A DNA stretch of 34,827 bases from an uncultured Acidiferrobacteraceae bacterium (GTDB lineage: Bacteria; Pseudomonadota; Gammaproteobacteria; Arenicellales; UBA868), in the NCBI GenBank assembly GCA_913031305.1, contig CAJWEF010000010.1, forward strand, positions 1 through 34,827, given 5' to 3'. The position numbers and the translations under genes were made by a program. Below, piece after piece: positions 15,926-23,665 of this stretch (positions are counted from its first letter, which is position 1; every line of letters begins with the position of its first letter). Under the pieces are notes generated by a model. That model searched no databases. It was not told the DNA's origin and saw only the letters and a list, made by a program, of their open reading frames with translations.

Positions 15926-16966
15926 CTACGCGGCCTGAGTTACCTGATAGCGATCCAGATTTACTTCAAATTCGTGCAGACGTTTCCAGATGGAGCGTAA
16001 TTCTGTGATGGTTGTCCAGTTATGCAAGAACAATGAAAAACTCCCGTGTACCTTAGCGAAGGCATTGGACACCTGAACCATTACACCCAGCGTTAACATG
16101 CCGGTAAAAAGACCCGGACCCATCACGATATAAGGCATTATTGACATAAATTGGTCGTAGGAAGTCGCCCAGGCATCGAAGTAGGTGTAGTGAAAGTAGA
16201 GCCGGTGGTAATTGCGCCGGATGTCTACAAAGAATCCGTGCAGTTTCCCCATATCGGCATGGTTGACCTTATCGTCTTCACCCAGAACCAGGTCTTTGCG
16301 AAAAGCGGCTTCGACTTTCTGGTTGTTGTATTCCAACCCTGGCAACTTCCAGCCCACCAACCAGGAAACAAACAGCCCACCAAGCGAGATTACCAAAGCC
16401 GCCCACACCAGCGAGCCTTCGATATCGCGAAGTATCGGCACATCAACCTTCTCCGATAATTCATGCAGTACCGGTATAAATGCGATCAAAGTCATAACAG
16501 CACGTACGATCTGAAGGCCCAGCGACTCCACAATCCGGGCAAAACGATTGCAGTCTTCCTGAATACGCTGCGAGGCCCCTTCGATCTCGTACTCAACTGC
16601 ACGCCAGCGCGGAACATAGTTAAAGGTAATGGCTTCGCGCCAGCGCAGGCCATAGATCCGGGTGAACCACCCCGTAAAGATGGCAAGAAGCACGTATGGA
16701 AATGCAATCACAACAAACGATGGCGTTCCTTCAAAACCCGAACTCACGTAACCGATCGAAGTCAGCTCCCCAAAGAATTGATCAATGCCTTTTTCTGGCT
16801 CGTCAGAGAAACTGGCGGCATTTTGCAATAAATCATAGAAACGGCCATACCACTCGTTAAGCGCGACTGTCATTTGTACCTGCAGCCAAAGCGACGATAT
16901 CAGCAGTGCCCCACCGCCATAGGCCCATAGCGCCCACTGCCGGGCCTTGTAAAACGCCTTGATCAT
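15926..16966 (-). CDS. SbmA/BacA-like inner-membrane peptide transporter
   Basis: Proton-driven inner-membrane importer family that takes up peptide antibiotics and other peptide-like compounds. At 346 residues it is shorter than SbmA or BacA (about 400-420). Family features include the first helix after KARQWALWAYGGG, the segment RIYGLRWREAITFNYVPRW, the conserved EGASQRIQEDCNRFARIVES, a long helix pair (about 155-210), YNNQKVEAAFRKDLV and IRRNYHRLYFHYTYFDAW. There is no nucleotide-binding domain. ATG 16966 has GGAGA about 10 bases upstream. It diverges from the GMC oxidoreductase gene across a structured intergenic region. Its real substrate is unknown; antimicrobial peptides or other peptides are possible. 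Confidence 0.85.
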   Translation of the reverse strand: MIKAFYKARQWALWAYGGGALLISSLWLQVQMTVALNEWYGRFYDLLQNAASFSDEPEKGIDQFFGELTSIGYVSSGFEGTPSFVVIAFPYVLLAIFTGWFTRIYGLRWREAITFNYVPRWRAVEYEIEGASQRIQEDCNRFARIVESLGLQIVRAVMTLIAFIPVLHELSEKVDVPILRDIEGSLVWAALVISLGGLFVSWLVGWKLPGLEYNNQKVEAAFRKDLVLGEDDKVNHADMGKLHGFFVDIRRNYHRLYFHYTYFDAWATSYDQFMSIMPYIVMGPGLFTGMLTLGVMVQVSNAFAKVHGSFSLFLHNWTTITELRSIWKRLHEFEVNLDRYQVTQAA

Positions 16967-17067
16967 TTATTCAGTTCTCCGGGCCAGTTTTTCTTTAGAT
17001 GCCAGTTATTAGGGGGGCTACAACTCCCCTGCTCTTTGTTCATGTGACGAGAGGTCGAACCTCGCGG

Positions 17068-17097
17068 GTGCTCGGGATGCCGAGCCACGACCTTTTT
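17068..17097 (+). terminator. Candidate rho-independent terminator or attenuator in the leader of the GMC oxidoreductase gene
   Basis: GTGCTCGG (17068-17075), a four-base loop and CCGAGC plus CAC with one bulged C (17080-17088) form an eight-pair GC-rich stem, followed after four bases by TTTTT (17093-17097). Two smaller hairpins precede it: AGGGG/CCCCT at 17011-17030 and GAGGT/ACCTC at 17051-17063. There is no plus-strand gene upstream to be ended, because the neighbouring transporter runs away on the minus strand. The stem would therefore end either a short leader or an unannotated small RNA. Confidence 0.45.
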
Positions 17098-17201
17098 ACC
17101 ATACAGGACTGGTTTTTATGATTAAATTTAATTTAGACTTTTCCCCTGAAGTTTTGTTGGGTCGTTACCCGGTATGCGGGACACCCCAGCAAAGAGGCTT
17201 T

Positions 17202-17237
17202 GCACCATGAAAACACGGGTTGCGGTTTTCATGGTGC
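17202..17237 (+). repeat. Perfect 13-base inverted repeat just before the GMC oxidoreductase start
   Basis: GCACCATGAAAAC at 17202-17214 is repeated in exact reverse complement at 17225-17237, leaving a ten-base loop. It ends 21 bases before the GTG start at 17259. The left arm contains an ATG (17207) opening an 11-codon reading frame MKTRVAVFMVP that stops at 17242 and is preceded by AGAGG, so the repeat may be part of a translated leader. An operator for a dimeric regulator or an RNA stem controlling translation are both plausible. Confidence 0.7.
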
Positions 17238-17258
17238 CATGATCATCAACTAAACACT

Positions 17259-18890
17259 GTGTCGGAATACGATTACATCATCATCGGCGCCGGATCGGCC
17301 GGCTGTGTCCTGGCCAACCGACTAAGCGAAGACCCGGGTAACCAGGTGCTGATCCTCGAAGCCGGGCCCATGGATCGCAAACTGATGGTGCATATCCCTG
17401 CTGGGGTCTATCACGCATACAAGGATCCCAGCATTAACTGGAACTACCAGAGCGAACCCGAGCCTGAGTGCGATGGCCGGCGGATCGATTTGCCGCGCGG
17501 CAAAGTGATCGGCGGCTCATCTTCGATCAACTCGATGGTCTACATGCGCGGCCACCCGATGGATTATGACCGCTGGGCGGATAAATTCGGGCTGGCCGAA
17601 TGGACCTTTGCGCAATGCCTGCCGTATTTCAAACGTTGTGAATCCTCAGATCGGGGCCAGAGCATCTGGCGCGGTGGCAATGGCCCGCTTGGGGTAACCC
17701 GAGGCACCTTGGAGAACCCGCTTTTTGATGCACTCTATCTGGCGGGAGAGCAATCCGGTCAGGGCAACTCAGACGACTTGAACGGGTTTAAACCCGAGGG
17801 TATCGCCCGTCTTGACAGTACTACCCGCAACGGCTGGCGCTGTAGTGCCGCGGTTGCCCATCTAAAACCCGCATTAAAAAGAGCCAACCTGACATTAACG
17901 ACCAGGGCTCTGACTCGGCGGATCATTATCGAAGGCAGCCGCGCGAGCGGCATCGAGTATGAAAAAGACGGCCAGGTGAGCCAAGCCCATGCATCGCGTG
18001 CCGTCCTCGTCTGCTGCGGTGCCATCAAGAGCCCGCAACTGCTGATGCTCTCAGGGATTGGCCCAGCCGATTATCTAAAATCAATGAACATCACGCCGCT
18101 TGTGAATCTCAGTGGTGTCGGACAGAATCTGCAGGATCACCTCAGCATCATCAGCGCCTTTTACTGTAAGAAAGCAGTGACTTTGCATACCCTGGCCCGA
18201 CCCCTGACCAAACTCAGTACCGGGCTCAAGTGGCTGACTTCACGCTCAGGTCTCGGTGCATCGAATATCTGGGAGATGGGCGGCTTTGTCTATGGCAACA
18301 AAGACGCGGCCCACCCCAATCTGCAATACCATTTCGCGCCGGTATACAGCCAGTGGCAAGGACGACGCATTCAACTCAAACAAGGCTACGTACTGGATTG
18401 TGATCAGTTGCGTCCTAAGAGCCGTGGCGAGGTGAAACTGCATTCAGATGACCCCCATGAGCGTCCAGCGGCGCACTTCAATTACCTGAGCCATCCGGGT
18501 GACACGCGCGAATTGGTAGAGGCTTTGCGAGTCATGCAGGACCTACTGACACAGCCCGCGTTTGATGAATTTCGGGGCAATCGCATCGAGCCTGCGCCGG
18601 ATCTCAACTCAGACAGTGACCTTCAAGCCTGGATACGCGCCTACGCCACAACAGACTATCACCCCTGTGGCACCTGCCGCATGGGCAGCGATGACATGGC
18701 AGTCGTCGATGCGCAGATGCAAGTGCGCGGAATAGATAATCTACGGGTAATCGATGCCTCGGTAATGCCGGATATTGTGAGCGGCAACCTCAACGCCCCA
18801 ACCCAGATGATCGCCGAACGCGCCACCGATTATCTGTTAGGAAAACCGCAACTACCCTCAGAACAAGCACCGTTTCATTTCCAGAAGTAG
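17259..18890 (+). CDS. GMC-family FAD-dependent alcohol/choline dehydrogenase-like oxidoreductase
   Basis: Flavoprotein expected to oxidise a primary alcohol to an aldehyde. The GTG at 17259 places the dinucleotide-binding start (MSEYDYIIIGAGSAGCVLAN) at the N-terminus as in relatives; an upstream TTG at 17220 would add 13 residues and run through the inverted repeat, which is unlikely. With this start it has 543 residues, the family norm. The first GMC signature is LPRGKVIGGSSSINSMVYMR. The catalytic histidine lies in YHPCGTCRMG, and the C-terminal asparagine-containing motif is GNLNAPTQMIAE. It resembles choline dehydrogenase BetA and AlkJ-type alcohol dehydrogenases; no betaine aldehyde dehydrogenase is nearby, so the substrate stays open. 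It converges on an EamA transporter with a 12-base gap. Confidence 0.92.
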   Translation: MSEYDYIIIGAGSAGCVLANRLSEDPGNQVLILEAGPMDRKLMVHIPAGVYHAYKDPSINWNYQSEPEPECDGRRIDLPRGKVIGGSSSINSMVYMRGHPMDYDRWADKFGLAEWTFAQCLPYFKRCESSDRGQSIWRGGNGPLGVTRGTLENPLFDALYLAGEQSGQGNSDDLNGFKPEGIARLDSTTRNGWRCSAAVAHLKPALKRANLTLTTRALTRRIIIEGSRASGIEYEKDGQVSQAHASRAVLVCCGAIKSPQLLMLSGIGPADYLKSMNITPLVNLSGVGQNLQDHLSIISAFYCKKAVTLHTLARPLTKLSTGLKWLTSRSGLGASNIWEMGGFVYGNKDAAHPNLQYHFAPVYSQWQGRRIQLKQGYVLDCDQLRPKSRGEVKLHSDDPHERPAAHFNYLSHPGDTRELVEALRVMQDLLTQPAFDEFRGNRIEPAPDLNSDSDLQAWIRAYATTDYHPCGTCRMGSDDMAVVDAQMQVRGIDNLRVIDASVMPDIVSGNLNAPTQMIAERATDYLLGKPQLPSEQAPFHFQK

Positions 18891-18902
18891 TGCCAGGTGT
18901 CG

Positions 18903-19835
18903 TCACCGCGGGGAACAGTTACTTATTACGGCTCGTTTGCGAAATTGTGAATCCAGCCAGACCACCATGCCACCGGCGACAATCAGCAATATTCCAATCA
19001 GCGCCATGGCGTTGGGGAACTCATTGAATACCAGGTAACCCCACAGCAGCACCAAAGGCAAATTGCTGTACTCAAAGGGCGCAAGAAAGGAAGCCTGTGC
19101 GCTGCGATAGGCGTAAGAAATTGATAAAGCCGTAATCGCCGACAGTACCCCGATCGCGCCAAAATAGATCATGTCGGACGATGCCGGCCAGTGCCAGGCA
19201 CGCAATATAAACTCAATGCCGGGATCGGTATGCCCGGCAAACTGCCCACTACCGACGACCAGCCCCATTAACATGCTCACTAGAAGAAACGAACCCTGTG
19301 CCGTGACTGCCAGCAGTGAGGCGCTTTCAGTGTTACCGATATAGCGGGTCATCGTGGTAAACCCGGCGTAACAAAAGGCAGCGGCCAACGGCCACAGGTA
19401 CGCCATCTCGATTCGCCCTGAAAATGGCTGCACTATAAGGGCCATACCTACCAGCCCCATCAATACCGCTACCCAGCGAAATGGCCCGAACTGCTCTTTG
19501 AGGATCCAAAAAGAAAATATCGTGATGATGACCGGAGCAAAAAACACCACAGCAGAAGCCTGAGCCAACGGCAAACTGGCAAGGCCTGTGAAAAACGTCA
19601 TGTTGGCCATGACCAGCAACAATCCACGAAAGATATGTGCGCCAGGGCGGCGGGTATGCATCGCCATGATCCCATGGCGAAACAAAACAGGTAGCAAAAT
19701 CACCAGGCTGATAACAGCACGGATGAATACCAGCTGGTGCAACGCATAACCACCGCTCAGCATCTTGATCATGGTATCCATAATCGAGATACACAACATG
19801 GCCAGCAGCAGATTAGTGACTGCTTTTAGATGCAT
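18903..19835 (-). CDS. EamA-family (drug/metabolite superfamily) transporter
   Basis: Inner-membrane transporter of 310 residues with about ten hydrophobic helices arranged as two EamA repeats of about 140 residues. The first covers about residues 5-138 and the second about 150-296; the half-ends VVFFAPVIITIFSFWILKEQ and NLPLVLLWGYLVFNEFPNAM show the usual pattern of a helix ending in an acidic and hydrophobic E/F motif. The family exports amino acids or other metabolites or imports small solutes; specificity cannot be read from sequence. ATG 19835 starts directly with a short polar segment before helix 1. It is divergent from the sulfatase-family gene and convergent with the GMC oxidoreductase gene. 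Confidence 0.88.
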   Translation of the reverse strand: MHLKAVTNLLLAMLCISIMDTMIKMLSGGYALHQLVFIRAVISLVILLPVLFRHGIMAMHTRRPGAHIFRGLLLVMANMTFFTGLASLPLAQASAVVFFAPVIITIFSFWILKEQFGPFRWVAVLMGLVGMALIVQPFSGRIEMAYLWPLAAAFCYAGFTTMTRYIGNTESASLLAVTAQGSFLLVSMLMGLVVGSGQFAGHTDPGIEFILRAWHWPASSDMIYFGAIGVLSAITALSISYAYRSAQASFLAPFEYSNLPLVLLWGYLVFNEFPNAMALIGILLIVAGGMVVWLDSQFRKRAVISNCSPR

Positions 19836-20045
19836 AAACCCTCGTTTTTGCGATCATCGCGCTAAATAATGCTGGTTTGCCCCTAAGGAATATTCAAGGA
19901 TCGAATGGTACAGCAGAACTTTCACTCCAAAGACAGGAGTATGGCCCCGATATTTTCTTAAAACCAGAGATGCCGTGCGAACACCATGGCCTTACAATCT
20001 ATGGGCGCACGATCCCGAAGGGATGCAACAAAAACCCAAGCGACA

Positions 20046-21620
20046 ATGAATATTCTTTTTATCATGTGTGACCAATTGCGGGCAGATTACCTGTCGTGCT
20101 ACGGACACCCCCATCTTGAAACCCCTCATATTGATGCGCTGGCGACGCAGGGGGTGCGTTTTGATCATGCCTACTGCCAGGATCCGCTTTGCGGACCCTC
20201 CCGCGCAAGCTTTTATACCGGGCGTTATGCCTCCTCCCATGGCGTACTGGCCAATGAAGATTCCCTGAAGATTAGTGAACTGACGCTGGGTGATTATCTT
20301 CGTGATATCGATATGCAGACCGTGGTCGTTGGAAAATCAGAGGGGCGCATCAATACCGCTGCTGTATCGCGCTTCAACATCACCAAAGGATCAATGCAGG
20401 AACAATGCCTGCGCAACAACGGGTTTGTCCCTTATGAGCTTTTTACCGGCCTCTACCCTGACCCCATTTTGCCAGCGGATCTGGGTTACAGCGACTACCT
20501 TCGAAGCCATGGACTAGGCGGCGAAAACCCCTGGGAGGCCTGGGCCAATAGCGCCGTCGACAGCAACGGCAAGATTGTCAGCGGCTGGCAGATGCGCAAC
20601 GCCAATCTTGCGGCCCGGGTCCCTGAAGAACACTCTGAAACTGCATTCATTACCCATCGGGCAATCGATTTTATCGACAACCTGACCGCTGATGATCGCT
20701 GGTGTATGCACCTAAGCTATATCAAGCCTCACTGGCCTTACCTGGCCCCGGCGCCTTATCACGATCGCTTCGGGCCCGAACAGGTACTCGCCGCAATCCG
20801 CAGCGATGCGGAGAAGCAAAATCCCCACCCGGTTTACAAAGCCTTTATGGCGCAGGACTACAGCGCAAACTTCTCACGTGATGAGGTGCGCCACACGGTA
20901 ATCCCGACCTATATGGGTCTCATCCGACAACTTGATGATCATATTGGCCGGGTACTGGCCAAGCTGGACGAGAAAGGCCTGAGAGAAAATACCCTGGTCG
21001 TGCTGACAAGTGACCACGGGGATTATCTGGGTGATCACTGGCTGGGAGAAAAAGACCTGCACCACGAGCCCTCGATCCGCATCCCTCTTATCATCAGCGA
21101 TCCCTCTCCTGCTGCGGATAGCACACGGGGAACAGCAGCGAAAGATCTGGTGGAATCAATTGACCTCGTGCCGACTTTTGTCGAGTGTGCAGGCGGTGAT
21201 ATCTGTCCCGAACGCATGGAAGGCTGCTCACTGATGCCGCTTCTACACAAGAGCACCCCCGCCTCGCCCTGGCGAGACTTTGTTGTCAGCGAGATTGATT
21301 TTGGTGATCGCGGCCCACGCACACTGCTGAATATGCATCCCTATGACTGCCGGGCCCGGATCATTCGCACGCAACAATGGAAGTACGTATTGCATGAGAA
21401 ATTTCGCCCGCAACTATATAACCTGCTCGATGATCCCAATGAATTTATCGATCTTGGGGAGGATCCAGCCTATAGCGGGCCTCGAGCGGAATTGCACGAG
21501 ACCCTTTTTGGCTGGCACCGCAAACTTAAAAGCCGCACCGAAGTGCACACAGATGACCTACCGGACCGAGGCCCCGAACGAGACGAGAGTGATTTTGGAA
21601 TTCTGATCGGACGCTGGTAA
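20046..21620 (+). CDS. Sulfatase / phosphonate monoester hydrolase family enzyme (formylglycine type)
   Basis: Cytosolic hydrolase of sulfate or phosphonate/phosphate esters. ATG 20046 begins MNILFIMCDQLRADYLSCYG, the first metal-binding strand, so the 20 codons open upstream (to 19986) are probably not used. The catalytic motif is LCGPSRASFYTGR with C49, to be converted to formylglycine. Other metal or core elements are LTSDHGDYLGDH and RIPLIISDP. The length (524 residues), the YMGLIRQLDDHIGRVLAKL segment and the long C-terminal extension after the DDPNEFIDLGED motif look more like rhizobial phosphonate monoester hydrolase than short arylsulfatases. There is no signal peptide. A formylglycine-generating enzyme is not in the window, so activation would need one elsewhere in the genome. 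Upstream 19836-20045 shows no supportable gene. Confidence 0.88.
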   Translation: MNILFIMCDQLRADYLSCYGHPHLETPHIDALATQGVRFDHAYCQDPLCGPSRASFYTGRYASSHGVLANEDSLKISELTLGDYLRDIDMQTVVVGKSEGRINTAAVSRFNITKGSMQEQCLRNNGFVPYELFTGLYPDPILPADLGYSDYLRSHGLGGENPWEAWANSAVDSNGKIVSGWQMRNANLAARVPEEHSETAFITHRAIDFIDNLTADDRWCMHLSYIKPHWPYLAPAPYHDRFGPEQVLAAIRSDAEKQNPHPVYKAFMAQDYSANFSRDEVRHTVIPTYMGLIRQLDDHIGRVLAKLDEKGLRENTLVVLTSDHGDYLGDHWLGEKDLHHEPSIRIPLIISDPSPAADSTRGTAAKDLVESIDLVPTFVECAGGDICPERMEGCSLMPLLHKSTPASPWRDFVVSEIDFGDRGPRTLLNMHPYDCRARIIRTQQWKYVLHEKFRPQLYNLLDDPNEFIDLGEDPAYSGPRAELHETLFGWHRKLKSRTEVHTDDLPDRGPERDESDFGILIGRW

Positions 21621-21835
21621 AGACCCGACTCACCTCACCTTCAGGCTGGGCTGTTTTGCAGCTTCTCGTTATCTGCCCAACAAGTCCGGTTATATGAGCC
21701 AGGCCTGATTTACCCTCTGGCTAGGGCTATGTTGATTCGATAGCCAACTCCTACCGCTATCACAATCTATCGGGCCGTCCGCCGCTAGGCATCTGGTCAT
21801 AGTGGGACAATTAGCAGTTTGCCCCGGGTTTCACG

Positions 21836-21865
21836 TTGACATATTCAGGGTAACTGCCCTATATC
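21836..21865 (+). promoter_or_regulatory. Candidate sigma-70 promoter of the ligase-dehydrogenase-tungstoenzyme operon
   Basis: A perfect TTGACA (21836-21841) is followed after 18 bases by TATATC (21860-21865), matching four of six bases of the -10 consensus. It lies about 110 bases upstream of the ligase start, and the next ribosome binding site is AGGAG at 21960-21964. The 354-base gap from 21621 to 21974 shows no coding region; nothing else in it is recognisable to me. It is the only strong promoter-like match I saw upstream of this gene series. Confidence 0.45.
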
Positions 21866-21974
21866 TAGGCCGACTAAATTACCATGCCGGAAAGATAAAA
21901 AAGATGGCAGGCTGCTTGCTCTTAATTTTGCAGGAGAGTCAGGTGTCTGCTTTGTAACCAGGAGAGCTTACGAG

Positions 21975-23306
21975 ATGCAGGTAAAGAAAATTGCTGAAAT
22001 GATCAAGAGCGCGGGTATCGATTCCATCAGGGTCGAATTTCCCGACCTGCACGGTATCTGCCGGGGCAAACTGATCCCGGCCGGACGCCTGGAGGCGGTT
22101 ATTGAGGAAGGCCTGAATTTTGCCCAAGCGGCCTATATCGTCGATCTGTCGAACGATATTGCTGTTGCAGGAGGCTGTGGCAGTGACACTGGCTGGTCGG
22201 ACATGTTGCTGCGACCCGACCTTGACACCTTTGCAGTACTCCCGCACCAGCCCCATACCGCGCGCCTCATCGGCGATACCTATCTCGGGGGTAGCCCGCA
22301 CCCGGTGGATCCCAGGGGAGCACTTAAGCGAATACTGAAAAAATACGAGGCGAAAGGTCTTACAGCCATAGTCGCATCCGAGCTGGAATTCGTGATCTTT
22401 CATCCCACTGACCCGGTAACGAGCTACAACCCGGCAACATCCTGCGTATACCAGGTGAACCCCGCTGTGGACAAACAGGGAATCCTGCGGGCCATTCAGA
22501 ACACCTGCATCGACCTGGGGCTGAATATCATGTACCTGAACCACGAGTACTTCCCCGGTCAGTACGAAGTGAACTGGCACCATGAAGAAGCGCTGAAAAT
22601 GGCCGACCAGACTTTTACCTTTAAGTACCTGTGCAAGGAACTGGCGGCACTCAATGACCTGCACCTGACTTTCATGGGCCGGCCAACCAACGAGGGTGGA
22701 GGCAATGGCTATCACACCCATATATCCCTGACCCACACAGAAAGTAACGAAAATGCCTTCTACGATCCACAGGCCGAAAACGGCATAGCAGATTTACAAC
22801 GCTATTTCATCGGCGGACAACTGGCTCACGCCAGGGGAATGTCGGCTCTTCTGGCACCGACCATCAATTCGTATAAGCGCTTCCTGCCGGATTCTTTTGC
22901 CCCGTACAACATCGCCTGGGGTGGTGATAATCGCACCGTCTACTGCCGTGTGCCTGATGACCGTGGCAGCGGAACCCGGATCGAAAACAGGGCCGGCTGT
23001 GCATCTGCAAATCCCTATCTGGTCATCGCTGCCATACTGGCAGCGGGACTCGACGGTATAGAGAACAAGATTGATCCGGGTGCCCCTGCCGACGGCGACA
23101 CCTATCACGATGAATCGGGCCAATACCAGCAGGTTCCGTTCTACCTGCGCGATGCCATTGCGGAGCTGAAGGCAGATACAGTATTAGCTGAAGCATTCAG
23201 CCCCGAGTTGATCAATGCTTTTGTTGCACTGAAGGAAAACGAGGAGTCTCGCTTCAAGACTACGGTCACCGACTGGGAATTCAACGAATACTCCTACCAC
23301 CTGTAG
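21975..23306 (+). CDS. Glutamine-synthetase-family ligase (gamma-glutamylamine/PuuA-like)
   Basis: ATP-dependent ligase, probably joining the gamma-carboxyl of glutamate to an amine. It has 443 residues, the length of PuuA, IpuC and N-methylglutamate-type synthetases rather than of true GlnA (about 470). Visible family elements are the N-terminal beta-grasp VEFPDLHGICRGKLIP, metal-binding glutamates in SELEFVIF and HEYFPGQYEVNWHH, the ATP-site segment GGNGYHTHISL, NSYKRFLPDSFAPYNIAWGG and RIENRAGCASANPYL. ATG 21975 has AGGAG about ten bases upstream. It opens the operon-like series, 77 bases before the 2Fe-2S protein gene. Pairing with a DAO-type dehydrogenase recalls the puuA-puuB arrangement. 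Substrate choice (putrescine, monoamine or methylamine) is not decided by sequence. Confidence 0.88.
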   Translation: MQVKKIAEMIKSAGIDSIRVEFPDLHGICRGKLIPAGRLEAVIEEGLNFAQAAYIVDLSNDIAVAGGCGSDTGWSDMLLRPDLDTFAVLPHQPHTARLIGDTYLGGSPHPVDPRGALKRILKKYEAKGLTAIVASELEFVIFHPTDPVTSYNPATSCVYQVNPAVDKQGILRAIQNTCIDLGLNIMYLNHEYFPGQYEVNWHHEEALKMADQTFTFKYLCKELAALNDLHLTFMGRPTNEGGGNGYHTHISLTHTESNENAFYDPQAENGIADLQRYFIGGQLAHARGMSALLAPTINSYKRFLPDSFAPYNIAWGGDNRTVYCRVPDDRGSGTRIENRAGCASANPYLVIAAILAAGLDGIENKIDPGAPADGDTYHDESGQYQQVPFYLRDAIAELKADTVLAEAFSPELINAFVALKENEESRFKTTVTDWEFNEYSYHL

Positions 23307-23383
23307 CGCCCAACCAGAGTCGATAAACCAACAATTCAACCGGTTGCACGAGATAACAAATTCGCTATACCCATGGAGTTAGC

Positions 23384-23665
23384 TTGAAAGCCCAGCGGAT
23401 CAGCAAAATCGAGCGCGCAACCCCGGTTACCATTATCGTGAACGGGCAAGAAATCCAGGCCCATGCCGGTGAAAGCATCGCCGCCGCCTTGCTGGCGGCC
23501 GGACAGCGGCAAATCAGCCAGAACAATAAAAGCAGTGCCGCGCGAGGCTATTTCTGCGGAATGGGCATGTGCTTTGAATGCGTGGCTACGGTAGACGGTA
23601 TCCCAAACGTACGTACCTGCATAACAGAAGTGGCTCCTGGGTGCATCGTTGATACCAGTTCGTGA
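23384..23665 (+). CDS. Small [2Fe-2S] subunit of a heteromeric amine/amino-acid dehydrogenase (HcnA-like)
   Basis: A 93-residue electron-transfer protein. The beta-grasp ferredoxin starts at VTIIVNGQEIQAHAGESIAA and its cluster ligands are C-x4-C-x2-C in YFCGMGMCFECVATVDG and a distal cysteine in RTCITEV. This is the N-terminal-domain type found as a separate subunit in HcnABC, opine oxidases and D-hydroxyproline or L-proline dehydrogenases. The start is TTG 23384, with GGAG five bases upstream; the nearby ATG (23373) gives only a four-codon frame. The stop overlaps the start of the next subunit, so the pair are translationally coupled. Confidence 0.85.
   Translation: MKAQRISKIERATPVTIIVNGQEIQAHAGESIAAALLAAGQRQISQNNKSSAARGYFCGMGMCFECVATVDGIPNVRTCITEVAPGCIVDTSS

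Noticed and set aside
17041-17100. A tRNA-like T-arm sequence on the minus strand (GAGGTTCGACCTC)
   Set aside because: No matching acceptor, D or anticodon arms surround it; the bases are better explained as simple hairpins.
19877-20071. A 64-residue plus-strand frame before the sulfatase-family gene
   Set aside because: It overlaps the start of that gene, has no good ribosome binding site and no recognisable motif.
21939-22736. A 265-residue minus-strand open frame opposite the ligase gene
   Set aside because: It is antisense to a clearly recognised glutamine-synthetase-family gene and has no family motif; it is a shadow of high-GC codon use.
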